Source of the DNA: Acidithiobacillus sp. YTS05 | GTDB lineage: Bacteria > Pseudomonadota > Gammaproteobacteria > Acidithiobacillales > Acidithiobacillaceae | Assembly: GCF_024396695.1 (NCBI RefSeq) | Contig: NZ_CP094359.1 | Span: 2,325,501 to 2,389,500, forward strand | Reading direction: 5' to 3' | Length of the DNA: 64,000 bases | In this document: in pieces, positions 20,439 through 29,691 of the stretch | Position numbering within the stretch: position 1 is the stretch's first letter | How the letters are laid out: the number at the start of each line of letters is the position of its first letter | Made by a program: the position numbers and the translations under genes | Notes under the pieces: generated by a model | The model's input: the letters and a program-made list of their open reading frames with translations, nothing else | Told to the model about the DNA's origin: nothing | Databases searched by the model: none

Positions 20439-20744
20439 TCAGCAGCTTCCCCCACGGCACAGCCAGGCATCGCGCACCACCCCATCACTACCCAGAACCA
20501 CATGCAACTCGCCCTGCTGACGCAGGCGTTGCCGCTCGGCGGCACCAAAACCGATTTCTTCCTCGAAATCGACCAGACAGCTGAGCAGATTCTGGTCCTG
20601 ACCGCTTTCTACCAATCGACACTGGCAGTGGGCGCCATCCCGCACGGCCACCCCGCCAATACTGGTAAAGCTGGCCAGCATTTGGTGCGCATCCAGATAA
20701 TCCAGGATTCTCTCCTGCACCTGCGACTCATCCCACAGCGCCAT
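20439..20744 (-). CDS. Small hypothetical protein
   Basis: The product is 101 residues, acidic, with no membrane segment. Cysteines occur as HCQC in the middle and CRGGSC at the very end. I do not recognise the family. The start at 20744 (MALWDES) lies 6 bases after a perfect AAGGAG. Another ATG two codons earlier at 20750 touches the Shine-Dalgarno directly and is unlikely. It lies between the TMEM175-like gene and the nuo promoter, transcribed away from nuo. Confidence 0.6.
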   Translation of the reverse strand: MALWDESQVQERILDYLDAHQMLASFTSIGGVAVRDGAHCQCRLVESGQDQNLLSCLVDFEEEIGFGAAERQRLRQQGELHVVLGSDGVVRDAWLCRGGSC

Positions 20745-20858
20745 AGTCATCTCCTTGGGACGAAAGCCCCACTTCGCTTCTCCGCTGCTTTCAGCATAGT
20801 GCAGTCGTGGGCGATTTTCTTTGCCTAGATCCGTATCCCAGGCCTCGGCGCGACGGAT

Positions 20859-20887
20859 CTGCCAGGCACGTTTTTCTTGACTATACT
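20859..20887 (+). promoter_or_regulatory. Putative promoter of the nuo operon
   Basis: CTGCCA (20859-20864) and TATACT (20882-20887) are separated by 17 bp and resemble -35 and -10 boxes of a sigma-70 promoter. They lie 27 bp upstream of the nuoA start, with a clean AAGGAGA site between. TTGACT also occurs at 20877 but has no -10 box downstream. Confidence 0.45.
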
Positions 20888-20913
20888 CTTAGCAAAGTCG
20901 CAAGGAGAGCCGA

Positions 20914-21273
20914 ATGCCCCTGCACCATGCCGCCGCCGTTGCCGTATTTGCCCTGCTCGCACTGGGCCTGTTGCTCGGGCTGTTGATGCTGGCACGCTAC
21001 CTGGGCGGCCGCCATCCGAGTAGCAACAAGGACATCCCTTTCGAAAGCGGCCTGGGCGTCAGTACGGCCACGCATCCCGCTACTCCCATTCGTTTTTATC
21101 TGCTGGCGGTTTCCTTCCTGGTCTTTGAGCTCGAAGGCGCCTTTCTGTACGCCTGGGCGGTCGCTTTTCATGGTCTGCCACCGGCGGCACTCTGGGGTGG
21201 GATCGCCTTTCTCGTCATTCTTGCCCTGGGCTGGCTCTACGAATGGGCGATGGGAGGCCTACGATGGACATGA
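20914..21273 (+). CDS. nuoA: NADH-quinone oxidoreductase subunit A
   Basis: NuoA is a small membrane subunit near the quinone chamber of complex I. The 119-residue protein has three membrane segments, and the loop after the first contains [10 protein letters not shown], the family's conserved acidic loop (K-x-x-x-[F/Y]-E-x-G). [15 protein letters not shown] follows in the second segment. AAGGAGA precedes the ATG. This is the first gene of the nuo operon and overlaps nuoB by 10 bp. Confidence 0.96.
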   Translation: MPLHHAAAVAVFALLALGLLLGLLMLARYLGGRHPSSNKDIPFESGLGVSTATHPATPIRFYLLAVSFLVFELEGAFLYAWAVAFHGLPPAALWGGIAFLVILALGWLYEWAMGGLRWT

Positions 21274-21749
21274 AGCGTGGGCCACTGGCCTTCTTTGCCG
21301 GACGACTGGATGAGATCATTGCCTGGAGTCGCGCTGGTTCGCTGTGGCCGCTCAACTTTGGCACCTCGTGCTGCTTCATCGAGATGGTGGCGGCGCTTAC
21401 CCCGCGACACGACCTGGCCCGCTTTGGCGCCGAGGTGATCCGCAGTTCGCCACGGCAGGCGGACGTGCTGATCTGCTCCGGTACCGTCTTTGCCAAGATG
21501 GCGCCGATGATCGTCGAACTTTATGAGCAAATGCTGGAACCCAAGTGGGTAATTTCGATGGGCTCCTGCTCCAATTCCGGGGGTATGTATGACGTCTATA
21601 GCGTGGTACAGGGGCTCGATCAGATCCTGCCGGTGGATGTCTACGTGCCGGGCTGCCCGCCGCGCCCCGAGGCCCTGATGGATGGCTTGCTGCTCTTGCA
21701 GCGGAAGATTCGCGCCCGCCCGGCCCGGGTTCTGGCGCAGGAGAACTGA
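21264..21749 (+). CDS. nuoB: NADH-quinone oxidoreductase subunit B
   Basis: NuoB holds iron-sulfur cluster N2, the last electron carrier before quinone. The 161-residue protein shows the tandem cysteines of GTSCCFIE, the cysteine of GSCSNSGG and that of GCPPRPE, so all four ligands are present. The ATG at 21264 sits 5 bases after GGGAGGC. An alternative ATG at 21270 would drop two residues. It overlaps nuoA and shares a base with nuoCD. Confidence 0.97.
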   Translation: MDMKRGPLAFFAGRLDEIIAWSRAGSLWPLNFGTSCCFIEMVAALTPRHDLARFGAEVIRSSPRQADVLICSGTVFAKMAPMIVELYEQMLEPKWVISMGSCSNSGGMYDVYSVVQGLDQILPVDVYVPGCPPRPEALMDGLLLLQRKIRARPARVLAQEN

Positions 21750-23431
21750 TGCTGCTCGCCGAGATCCTGCAGCGCCGCTTCGCCGCTCATCCTGCCGGTG
21801 ACGCGCGCGACGAGCTGCCGGATTTCTGGCTACCGGAAAGTCAGATCCTCCCCGCCTTGGCCTACCTCCGGCAGGAGCGCGAGCCCGCCATGCGCCTTCT
21901 CTTCGACCTGACCGCGCGGGAAGAGGAGACTGCAAGCGGAAGTCAGCTCTGCCTGATCTACCACTTGCACAGCCTGCAGCCCGGCGACTGGCTGCGTCTG
22001 CGTGTGTCCCTGACGGGCGAAAAGGCGCCCAGTTGTTGTGCGATCTATCCCGCGGCCAACTGGTATGAGCGGGAGATCTATGACCTCTTTGGCATCGTCT
22101 TCACCAGGCATCCCGATCTGCGTCGCATCCTGCTGAGCCCAGACTGGGAGGGACACCCCCTGCGCAAGGCCGAGCCTCTCCGCGCCACCGAGCGCCCGCC
22201 CCTGCGCTTTGAGCGCGGCTGCCTGCAGGAGCAGCTCGCCGTCTACAATCCCGAAGACGCCCCCGGCGAAGGAGAAATGCTGCTCAATGTCGGGCCGCAC
22301 CATCCCGGCACCCACGGCATCCTGCGCTATCGCCTGCGTCTGCGCGGCGAGCGCGTCGTGAGCGTCGATCCCGACATCGGCTATCACCATCGCGGCGTCG
22401 AAAAAATTGCCGAGGGACACAGCTACCACAATTTCATCCCCTATACCGATCGCGTCGATTACCTGGGTGGCGTACTCGGCGAGTGGCCCTACCTGCGCGC
22501 CGTCGAGACCCTGGCGGACATCCGCGTGCCCGAACGCGCCGAAGGGATCCGCACCCTGCTGGCAGAGATTTGCCGCATCGAGTCGCATCTAGTCTGGTTG
22601 GGCAGTTATGGCAATGACCTCGGCACCATGGGTCCGGCGTTTTATGCCTTTCGCGACCGCTCCCTGCTCCTCGATCTGATCGAAGACTTCACCGGCGGAC
22701 GCCTGCATCCGCAGTTTTTTCGCATTGGCGGGGTAGCCGAGGATTTGCCGGAGGACTGGCAAGAAAAGCTGCGCCCAGTCCTTGATCGCGTCGAAGCCGG
22801 CCTGCGCGATACCCAAGCGCTCAGCATCGATAATGACATCTTCCGCGCCCGCACCCGCGGCATTGGCCAGGTGAGTACCGCCATGGCCGAGCGCTGGGGA
22901 GCGACCAGTATCGTCCTGCGCAGCACCGGCAGCGCCTGGGATCTGCGCAAAACCGAACCCTACGGATTCTATCCGCAATTGCAGTTTGCCGTGCCCACCG
23001 CCAGCGACGGCGACGCCTGGAGCCGCACCGCCCTGCACCTGGAAGAGATTCACGAGAGCATCACTATCCTGCGCCAGCTGCTGAGGATGATGCCCTCCGG
23101 CCCGGTGCTCGCGCGCGATGCTGCCGAGGCGCTGATGCCCAAGGACCGCACCCTGCAAGACATCGAGACCCTGATCCACCACTTCGAGCAGATGGCGGCG
23201 GAATTTGGCCCACCCGCCGGGGTGGCCCTGGGGCTGGGGGAGTCGGCGCGCGGGATGCTGGGGTATTTTGTCTGCAGCGATGGTGGCCCGCGCCCGCAGC
23301 GCCTGCGGGTGCGCACAGGCTCCTTTCCGCATGTGCAGATGATCACCGAGCTGGGGCAGGGTCTCGCCATTCCCGACTTCATCGCCAGTATTGGATCCTT
23401 GGATTATGTCCTCGCCGACCTCGACCGCTGA
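21749..23431 (+). CDS. nuoCD: NADH-quinone oxidoreductase fused subunits C/D
   Basis: This is a single 560-residue protein. Residues about 1-175 are NuoC (30-kDa subunit, with the NWYEREIYDLFGI signature), and the rest is NuoD (49-kDa subunit, starting at NVGPHHPGTHG). The NuoD part forms the quinone site: the HPGTHG loop, DIGYHHRGVEK and the C-terminal GSLDYVLADLDR. The C-D fusion is known from E. coli and other proteobacteria. The start shares one base with the nuoB stop (TGATG). Confidence 0.97.
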   Translation: MLLAEILQRRFAAHPAGDARDELPDFWLPESQILPALAYLRQEREPAMRLLFDLTAREEETASGSQLCLIYHLHSLQPGDWLRLRVSLTGEKAPSCCAIYPAANWYEREIYDLFGIVFTRHPDLRRILLSPDWEGHPLRKAEPLRATERPPLRFERGCLQEQLAVYNPEDAPGEGEMLLNVGPHHPGTHGILRYRLRLRGERVVSVDPDIGYHHRGVEKIAEGHSYHNFIPYTDRVDYLGGVLGEWPYLRAVETLADIRVPERAEGIRTLLAEICRIESHLVWLGSYGNDLGTMGPAFYAFRDRSLLLDLIEDFTGGRLHPQFFRIGGVAEDLPEDWQEKLRPVLDRVEAGLRDTQALSIDNDIFRARTRGIGQVSTAMAERWGATSIVLRSTGSAWDLRKTEPYGFYPQLQFAVPTASDGDAWSRTALHLEEIHESITILRQLLRMMPSGPVLARDAAEALMPKDRTLQDIETLIHHFEQMAAEFGPPAGVALGLGESARGMLGYFVCSDGGPRPQRLRVRTGSFPHVQMITELGQGLAIPDFIASIGSLDYVLADLDR

Positions 23432-23906
23432 AAGCGTACCCACAACCCTGCTCAGCCGCTTGCAGCAGGTGGTGGAACATGCGGGCAGCCATCCGGAGGC
23501 CGCCGTCTGCGATCTGTTGCGCATCCTGCAGGCGGAACACGGCTGGATCGATGACGAGCGACTGCAGCTGGTAGCGCGTCTCTGCGGCATCAGCCCGGTG
23601 CGGGTGGAGGAACTCTGCACCTTTTATCCCCTGGTGTTGCGCGAGGATCCCGGACGCCATGTGCTGCGCATCTGTGACAGCATCGCCTGCCATCTTGCCG
23701 GCGCACCCGGATTGTTGCGGATGGCGGTGGCGCAGAGCGGCGTGCCCCTCGGCCAGAGCAACGGGCACTACAGCGTCCTGCCGCATGTCTGCCTGGGCCT
23801 CTGCGAGCGCGCGCCAGCGGCCTTTGTCGATGGCAAGAACACGGTTGCGCCCCTCAGCGCCGAGGCCCTGCGCCAGCTACTCCAGGGCTGGGAGCGCGAG
23901 TCATGA
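23406..23906 (+). CDS. nuoE: NADH-quinone oxidoreductase subunit E
   Basis: NuoE is the 24-kDa subunit that carries [2Fe-2S] cluster N1a. The 166-residue protein has both ligand pairs, ICDSIACH (C-x4-C) and VCLGLCE (C-x3-C), and a thioredoxin-like fold in the C-terminal half. The start at 23406 (MSSPTS) overlaps nuoCD by 26 bp. A start a few codons earlier is less likely because it lies deeper in nuoCD. It joins nuoF by an ATGA overlap. Confidence 0.95.
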   Translation: MSSPTSTAESVPTTLLSRLQQVVEHAGSHPEAAVCDLLRILQAEHGWIDDERLQLVARLCGISPVRVEELCTFYPLVLREDPGRHVLRICDSIACHLAGAPGLLRMAVAQSGVPLGQSNGHYSVLPHVCLGLCERAPAAFVDGKNTVAPLSAEALRQLLQGWERES

Positions 23907-25165
23907 GCATTCAGCCCCTCAGTATGCTCTTTGCGAGTGACGATCCGGCCAATCTCGACGCCTATCGCGCCGTGGGGGGCTACCAAGGGCTCACGCAGGC
24001 GCTGCAGATGTCTCCGGCAGATTTGATTGCCCTGGTGGAAAAATCCGGTCTGCGCGGCTGTGGTGGCGCGGGCTTTCCGACCGGTGTGAAATGGCGCCTG
24101 CGCGGCCTCGATGCCCCCGAGCCCCGTTATCTGGTCTGTAACCTGGATGAGACCGAGCCCGGCAGTTTCAAGGATCGCGCCCTGCTCTTTGGTGCCCCCC
24201 AGCAGATTCTCGAAGGCATGCTGATCGCCGCCCATGCCTTGGGGGTGCAGGAGGCGGTCATTTTCATCCGCGGCGAATATACGGCCGGTGCCGAGGTCTT
24301 CGCCCGCGCCCTGGCCGCTGCCGAGGCGGCGAAATTGCTGGACCTGCCCGCCGGCCGGCTGCAACTGGACATCCATCTCTCCCTCGGACGCTACATCTGC
24401 GGGGAGGACTCCGCCATCCTCAACGCCATCGAGGGACGCCGCCCTAACCCCCGCAAGAAACCACCCCACATCTCCCAGAAAGGACTCTGGCAGCAACCCA
24501 CCACCGTCAACAATGCCGAATCCTTTGCCCAGTTGCCTGGGATCCTGCGCGAGGGCGTCGAGACCTATCAGGGCTGGGGGGCCAATGGCGGGGTGGGGAC
24601 CAAGCTCTACAGCGTCTGTGGGCCAGTGCAGAAGCCGGGGCTCTTTGAGCTACCCATGGGTACGACCCTGCGCGAGATTCTCTACGAACATGCGGGCGGG
24701 CCGCTGCCAGGACGGGAAATTCGCGGCGTACTGCCCGGGGGCGCCTCGACGCCCTTCGTCCAGCCCCAGGATTTCGACACCCCGATGCATTTCGATGCCA
24801 TGGCGAGAATCGGCTCGCGCCTGGGCACCGGTGGTTGTATCGTCCTGGATGATCAACACTGCCCCCTCGATTTTCTCGTCGCCACCACCCGCTTCTACGC
24901 CCGCGAATCCTGCGGCTTTTGCACCCCCTGCCGCGAAGGCCTGCCCTATCTGCTATGGTTACTGGAGAGGATCGAAAGAGGAGAAGGCGAAATGCGCGAT
25001 CTCGAAAAAATCGAAACTCTGGGCAAGGAGATCGCCCCCAACAGCTTCTGTGCCCTGGCCCCGGGTGCCCTGATGCCGCTGCTATCGGGGATGGTGATCT
25101 TCCGCGACGAGATCGCCACGCATGTGCAAGAAGGGCATTGTCCCTACGCGGTGCGCCATGGCTGA
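23903..25165 (+). CDS. nuoF: NADH-quinone oxidoreductase subunit F
   Basis: NuoF (51-kDa) binds NADH and FMN and carries [4Fe-4S] cluster N3. The 420-residue protein has the nucleotide-binding loop RGCGGAGFPTGVKW, the FMN region NLDETEPGSFKDR, and the cluster motif ESCGFCTPCREG with the last ligand in NSFCAL. All four cysteines are present. It overlaps nuoE (ATGA) and nuoG (8 bp). Confidence 0.97.
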   Translation: MSIQPLSMLFASDDPANLDAYRAVGGYQGLTQALQMSPADLIALVEKSGLRGCGGAGFPTGVKWRLRGLDAPEPRYLVCNLDETEPGSFKDRALLFGAPQQILEGMLIAAHALGVQEAVIFIRGEYTAGAEVFARALAAAEAAKLLDLPAGRLQLDIHLSLGRYICGEDSAILNAIEGRRPNPRKKPPHISQKGLWQQPTTVNNAESFAQLPGILREGVETYQGWGANGGVGTKLYSVCGPVQKPGLFELPMGTTLREILYEHAGGPLPGREIRGVLPGGASTPFVQPQDFDTPMHFDAMARIGSRLGTGGCIVLDDQHCPLDFLVATTRFYARESCGFCTPCREGLPYLLWLLERIERGEGEMRDLEKIETLGKEIAPNSFCALAPGALMPLLSGMVIFRDEIATHVQEGHCPYAVRHG

Positions 25166-27434
25166 GGTCTTTTACCTGGATGGCGAGGCGATCCCCTTCC
25201 GCGCGGGGCAGAATGTCCTGGAGGCCGTCCTCGCACATCGGCAGGAAAGCAGCATCCCCTATTTCTGCTTTCATCCGGCCATGGGCAGCCTGGGAGCCTG
25301 CCGCCAGTGCGGGGTGATGGTCTATCCCCACGACGGCAAGCATCCCCCGCGCCTGACCATGGCCTGCTTGCTGCCCGCCAGCCGCGATCTGCAACTGGGG
25401 CGAGCAGAAGCCAAGGTACAGCACGAACACCAACTGATCAGCGAACTGCTGATGCGCAACCACCCCCATGATTGCCCGATCTGTGACGAAGGGGGCCAGT
25501 GCCATCTGCAGAACATGACGGTGGCGAGTGGCCATGCCTACCGCGAATACGAACCAGAAAAGCGCCGCTACCAGAGCCAGGAGCTGGGTCCCCTGATCCG
25601 TCAGGAGATGAATCGCTGCATCACCTGCTATCGCTGCGTGCGTTTCTATCAGGATCTGGCGGGCGGCGAAGACTTTGGCGTTTTCGGCTCACGCGATCGG
25701 GTCTTTTTCGGTCGTCTGGAGGATGGTCCACTGGAAAGCCCCCTCGCCGGCAATCTCGCCGAGGTCTGCCCCACCGGGGTGTTTACCGACAAGGTCTACC
25801 ATCAGGACTACCTGCGCCCCTGGGATCTGGAAGAAAGCGCCGGCATCTGCCCACACTGTAGTATCGGCTGCAATACCCGACCCGGTGCCGCCCGCGGCCG
25901 CCTGCGGCGCGTCCGCCAGCGCTCCCATGGCGAAATCAATCCGCACTTTCTCTGTGACCGGGGACGCTATGGCTTTCGCTACGTCGCCGCCGAGGATCGG
26001 CCGCGGCAGGCCCAGGCCGGGGGGCGCCGCCAGGATGTCGACAGCGTCCTCGACCGACTGGCGGCACGCCTGGCGGAAGGGCGTAGCGCCTTCCTCGGCT
26101 CGCCGCGAGAGGATCTCGACAGCAATCTGGCCCTCTTTGCCCTCGCGCGTGTCCTCGATGCCCCCTTCGCCGCCTTTTTCGAGCCCTGGGAGGAAGCCAA
26201 GGCACGCGAGATCCTGGCCCTGCCACACCCGCCGGCACCGGCCAGGATTTCCGCCTATGCAGAGATTCTCGTCATCGGCGCGGTGGATCGGGTCGCGCCC
26301 ACCCTGCCTCTGTTTCTGCGCGCGGCGCACGACCGCGGCGCGGCCATCAGCCTCCTGCGCTGCCTGCCCAGTCCACTGACGGCGCTGGCTGGCGAGGATC
26401 GTCTGTTACCCCCGGCGGATCTGCTCGATGCTGCCTGGGACTGGCTGGGACAACGCCATCATCGGCCTTTCCTGCTGCTCATCGACAGCGAGTCGGTGGG
26501 GCCCGAACTTCTGCACCTGTTGCGCCGGGAAATCGGCACCTGGCCGGATGGCAGTGGCATCCTGCCGGTCTATCGCCAGGGCAACCTTCCGGGCGCCTCC
26601 TTTTACGCCGTCGATGGTCACGCCAGCCGTCTGCGTACTGCCCTTGCCGGGCACGACTATGACCATCTGCTGGCCCTCGGCCAGGACCCGCAGGAAATGG
26701 ATGGGCCCTGGTGGCGGAGCCACGGCGACATCGATCTCAGCCTCATCGATCACCGCCGCAGCCTATCCTGGGACGATGCCTGGCTGACCCTGCCCTGCGC
26801 GGCGTTGAGCGAGCGCCCGGGGCTGTACTACAACGGTGAGGGGCGGCTGCAAGCGGCGGCAGTGGCCTACACCCCGGCCCGGGAAGAGCGTCACTGGCGC
26901 TCGGAGCTGGGGCCGTTCCCGCTGGCGGCGGGGGGTGCCCTGCGCGAGGAGCTCCTGCCCAGTCCCGTAGAGCTCTGTCGCGCCCTTGCCGAGCGCCTCG
27001 GGCTTTCCGAACGCTGGCAGGAGCGTCTGCGCTTCCATCGTGATTTTCTGCTGCGTTCCGAACCTCGGCCGGGGGACCCTGGCGTGTTTCTGCCCGCAGA
27101 GCTGCGCGCCCGCTTCCGTCTGCACTCGGCGCCCCCACCCCGCGCCACGGACCAGGGCTGGAGCGTTTGCCGCTTCAGCCATTACAGCGAGGAAGAGCTC
27201 GCCAACGGCGCGCGGGAACTGCACAGCCTGGCCCCCGCCAGTGCTGCCTGGATCGCTCCCGGGCAGCAAGAGGCACGACAGGTGCGACTCCGCGCCGCTG
27301 ATGGCACGAGCCGAACCCTGCCGCTGCGCGAACTGCCGGACATGGCGGCGAAGGTCCTCGCCATCCCGCGTGCTGAACTCGTTTTCCTGGGCCTGCGCCC
27401 GGGCGACGGCGTCGATCCAGAGTGGCTGGACTGA
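25158..27434 (+). CDS. nuoG: NADH-quinone oxidoreductase subunit G
   Basis: NuoG (75-kDa) carries several iron-sulfur clusters in the hydrophilic arm. In the 758-residue protein I see the N1b ligands (YFCFHPAMGSLGACRQCG and MACLLP), the HDCPICDEGGQC motif, and the second ferredoxin motif CITCYRCVRF with EVCPTG. An extra C-x2-C-x3-C (ICPHCSIGC) with a far cysteine (FLCDRGRYG) corresponds to cluster N7. The molybdopterin-like C-terminal domain is shorter and more divergent than in E. coli (about 900 residues). The start at 25158 (MAEVFYL) overlaps nuoF. Confidence 0.95.
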   Translation: MAEVFYLDGEAIPFRAGQNVLEAVLAHRQESSIPYFCFHPAMGSLGACRQCGVMVYPHDGKHPPRLTMACLLPASRDLQLGRAEAKVQHEHQLISELLMRNHPHDCPICDEGGQCHLQNMTVASGHAYREYEPEKRRYQSQELGPLIRQEMNRCITCYRCVRFYQDLAGGEDFGVFGSRDRVFFGRLEDGPLESPLAGNLAEVCPTGVFTDKVYHQDYLRPWDLEESAGICPHCSIGCNTRPGAARGRLRRVRQRSHGEINPHFLCDRGRYGFRYVAAEDRPRQAQAGGRRQDVDSVLDRLAARLAEGRSAFLGSPREDLDSNLALFALARVLDAPFAAFFEPWEEAKAREILALPHPPAPARISAYAEILVIGAVDRVAPTLPLFLRAAHDRGAAISLLRCLPSPLTALAGEDRLLPPADLLDAAWDWLGQRHHRPFLLLIDSESVGPELLHLLRREIGTWPDGSGILPVYRQGNLPGASFYAVDGHASRLRTALAGHDYDHLLALGQDPQEMDGPWWRSHGDIDLSLIDHRRSLSWDDAWLTLPCAALSERPGLYYNGEGRLQAAAVAYTPAREERHWRSELGPFPLAAGGALREELLPSPVELCRALAERLGLSERWQERLRFHRDFLLRSEPRPGDPGVFLPAELRARFRLHSAPPPRATDQGWSVCRFSHYSEEELANGARELHSLAPASAAWIAPGQQEARQVRLRAADGTSRTLPLRELPDMAAKVLAIPRAELVFLGLRPGDGVDPEWLD

Positions 27435-28393
27435 TGCTGTTCTTTGCGCAAATCGTCGCCATGTTCGTCACCCTGCTGGTGCTGCTGGGCATTGCTGGCT
27501 TTCTCGTCTTTGCCGAACGGCGGGTGTTGGGCCTGCTGCAAAATCGCCTGGGGCCCAACCGCCTGGGTCCTCTGGGAGTTGGGCAAGCATTGGCCGACGC
27601 GCTGAAGCTGCTCTGCAAGGAGGATTTCGTCCCGCCTTTTGCCAGCGGCCTGCTCTATCGCACGGCCCCAATTCTGGTCGCCTTCAGTGCCTTGGCGGGC
27701 TTTGCCGTGCTTCCCCTGGCCCCGGGCATTTCCTGGGCGGGCGACTGGGAGATCGGTCTTCTGCTCATCCTGGCCCTCAGCTCCCTGCACGTCTACGGGG
27801 TATTTCTTGGGGGATGGTCGTCCAACAACAAGTTTGCCCTCTATGGTGCCATCCGGGCCGTGGCCCAACTGATCAGCTACGAACTGCCCATGGGCCTTGC
27901 CCTGCTCGCCCTGGTCCTGCTGGCCGGCAGTCTCGCCCTGCAGGGGCTCGGTGCGGCGGGTCAACCGGTGCCGCTGATCGTCTATCAGCCACTGGGCTTT
28001 CTGATCTTTTTCATTGCCGGCATTGCCGAGACCCAGCGTCTGCCCTTTGATCTCGCGGAGGCAGAGAGTGAGCTCGTCGCCGGTTATCACACCGAGTACG
28101 GTGGTATGCGCTTCGGCTATTTCTTCCTGGGAGAGTATCTTGGGCTGGTGCTCATCGCCGCCCTGATCAGCCTGCTCTATCTGGGTGCCTGGAGCGGTCC
28201 CTGGTTGCCGGGCTGGTTGTGGATGCTGCTCAAGACCGGCTTCGTCATTGGGATCTTTTTCTGGCTGCGCGCCAGCCTGCCCCGGCCACGCTACGATCAG
28301 TTGCTGCATTGGGGCTGGAACGCCTTGCTGCCGCTGGCCATCCTCAATCTGCTGCTGACGGCCATCGCCGCCGCCCTGTGGGGGACGCTATGA
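27434..28393 (+). CDS. nuoH: NADH-quinone oxidoreductase subunit H
   Basis: NuoH is the membrane subunit linking the quinone chamber to the proton-pumping arm. The 319-residue protein has eight membrane segments. It shows the conserved loop FAERRVLGLLQNRLGPNRLGPLG after the first segment and the acidic loop ETQRLPFDLAEAESELVAGYHTEYGGM. The ATG at 27434 shares a base with the nuoG stop (TGATG). A GTG at 27422 would add four residues. Confidence 0.97.
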   Translation: MLFFAQIVAMFVTLLVLLGIAGFLVFAERRVLGLLQNRLGPNRLGPLGVGQALADALKLLCKEDFVPPFASGLLYRTAPILVAFSALAGFAVLPLAPGISWAGDWEIGLLLILALSSLHVYGVFLGGWSSNNKFALYGAIRAVAQLISYELPMGLALLALVLLAGSLALQGLGAAGQPVPLIVYQPLGFLIFFIAGIAETQRLPFDLAEAESELVAGYHTEYGGMRFGYFFLGEYLGLVLIAALISLLYLGAWSGPWLPGWLWMLLKTGFVIGIFFWLRASLPRPRYDQLLHWGWNALLPLAILNLLLTAIAAALWGTL

Positions 28394-28893
28394 GACTGTG
28401 GCACGGCCTGCTGGCGAGCTTGTGGACGACCCTGCGACAGCTTCGCCGCCGGGACACCCTGCAATATCCGGAGCAGCAGCCCAAACTGGGCGAGCGCTGG
28501 CGCGGTCGCCCGATCCTGACCCGCGATCCCGATGGCGAGGAACGCTGCGTGGCCTGCGAACTCTGTTCGGCGGTCTGCCCAACGCACTGCATTGCCCTGG
28601 AAGGGGCAGATCGCCCGAATGGTCGCCGCTTTGCGCAGAGCTTTCGCATCAATTTTGCCCGCTGTATCTACTGCGGACTCTGTGAGGAGGCCTGTCCGAC
28701 GGTAGCGATCCAGCTTTCGCCGGAATTCGCCTTTGCCAAGACCGAACGTGGTGATTTCGTCTACCACAAAGAGGCCCTGCTCATCGACGGCACCGGCAAG
28801 CATCCCGAGTACCGCTATTACGACCACGCCGGCGTACGCACCCAAGCCCTCCCAGAGCCGAGAAACTGCGATCCGCGGAGCAACCTGCCATGA
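28390..28893 (+). CDS. nuoI: NADH-quinone oxidoreductase subunit I
   Basis: NuoI (23-kDa) carries the two [4Fe-4S] clusters N6a and N6b that pass electrons to NuoB. The 167-residue protein has both ferredoxin motifs, CVACELCSAVCP and CIYCGLCEEACP, with normal spacing, and the YPEQQP segment near the N-terminus. It starts with an ATGA overlap on nuoH and ends with one on nuoJ. Confidence 0.97.
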   Translation: MRLWHGLLASLWTTLRQLRRRDTLQYPEQQPKLGERWRGRPILTRDPDGEERCVACELCSAVCPTHCIALEGADRPNGRRFAQSFRINFARCIYCGLCEEACPTVAIQLSPEFAFAKTERGDFVYHKEALLIDGTGKHPEYRYYDHAGVRTQALPEPRNCDPRSNLP

Positions 28894-29384
28894 TCTTCCT
28901 CGGCTTTTTCTTGCTCGTCGTGCTCGCCGCCTTGCTGTTGGGGGTGCTCTTGTTGCGCGACGCCATGTACGGGGTAGTCGCCGTTGCCGCCGCCCTGGGC
29001 ATCCTCGCCATCCTTTTTTATCTGCTCGGTGCGCCCTTTTTGGCGGCGATGGAGATCCTACTCTATCTGGGCGCCATCCTGGTGCTGTTTCTCTTTACCC
29101 TCATGCTCATCGGGCCCGAGGCCCGGGCCGCCGCCGCCCGCCAGAGCTGGCGTAGCGGCTGGCCCCTTGGCGCCCTGCTGCTGCTGGCCTTCGCCCTGGC
29201 GCTGGCGGCCCTGCTCTGGCAACAGCAACCCATCACCACTGCGATCCATGCCTTGGGGCCGGCCCTGCTGGGGCGTGCCCTCTTCGGTCCCAATCTATGG
29301 TGGAGCGAAGCGGTAGCGGTGCTGCTCTTTGTGGTCATTGGCGCAGTACTGGTCTTGCACGCCGGGGAGAAAGATCATGATTGA
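28890..29384 (+). CDS. nuoJ: NADH-quinone oxidoreductase subunit J
   Basis: NuoJ is a membrane subunit between NuoH and the antiporter-like subunits. The 164-residue protein has five hydrophobic segments and the conserved F-L-A-A-M-E-I-L-L-Y-L-G-A-I-L-V-L-F-L-F region, in which a pi-bulge helix joins the hydrophilic axis. It starts with an ATGA overlap on nuoI and overlaps nuoK by 8 bp. Confidence 0.94.
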   Translation: MIFLGFFLLVVLAALLLGVLLLRDAMYGVVAVAAALGILAILFYLLGAPFLAAMEILLYLGAILVLFLFTLMLIGPEARAAAARQSWRSGWPLGALLLLAFALALAALLWQQQPITTAIHALGPALLGRALFGPNLWWSEAVAVLLFVVIGAVLVLHAGEKDHD

Positions 29385-29691
29385 GATCGCCCTGGCTGCC
29401 GCCGCCCTGCTCTTCTTTGTGGGTCTGGCCCTGATCCTGCTGCGTCGCAGCTTGGTTTTCTGGCTACTCGGGGCAGAACTGCTGTTCAACGCCGCCCTGC
29501 TGGTGGCTCTGGCGGGGGGTGCCCGCTGGCACGCCATCAGCGGTCAGGTACTGGCGCTCTTCATCATGGCCCTGAGCGGCGCCGCCCTGGCACCAAGCCT
29601 CGCCTTGCTGCTGCGCGTCCGCCGGGAACTCGGCACCCTCAACGTCGATGGCCTGCGTCTGTTGCGCGAACGGGAGAAGCAAGATGACTGA
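29377..29691 (+). CDS. nuoK: NADH-quinone oxidoreductase subunit K
   Basis: NuoK is a small three-helix membrane subunit. The 104-residue protein has the conserved glutamate in LLGAELLFNAALL, the fingerprint of the family and part of the proton path. Only a weak Shine-Dalgarno (GGGGAGA, 29364-29370) precedes the ATG, consistent with coupled translation from nuoJ. Confidence 0.94.
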   Translation: MIEIALAAAALLFFVGLALILLRRSLVFWLLGAELLFNAALLVALAGGARWHAISGQVLALFIMALSGAALAPSLALLLRVRRELGTLNVDGLRLLREREKQDD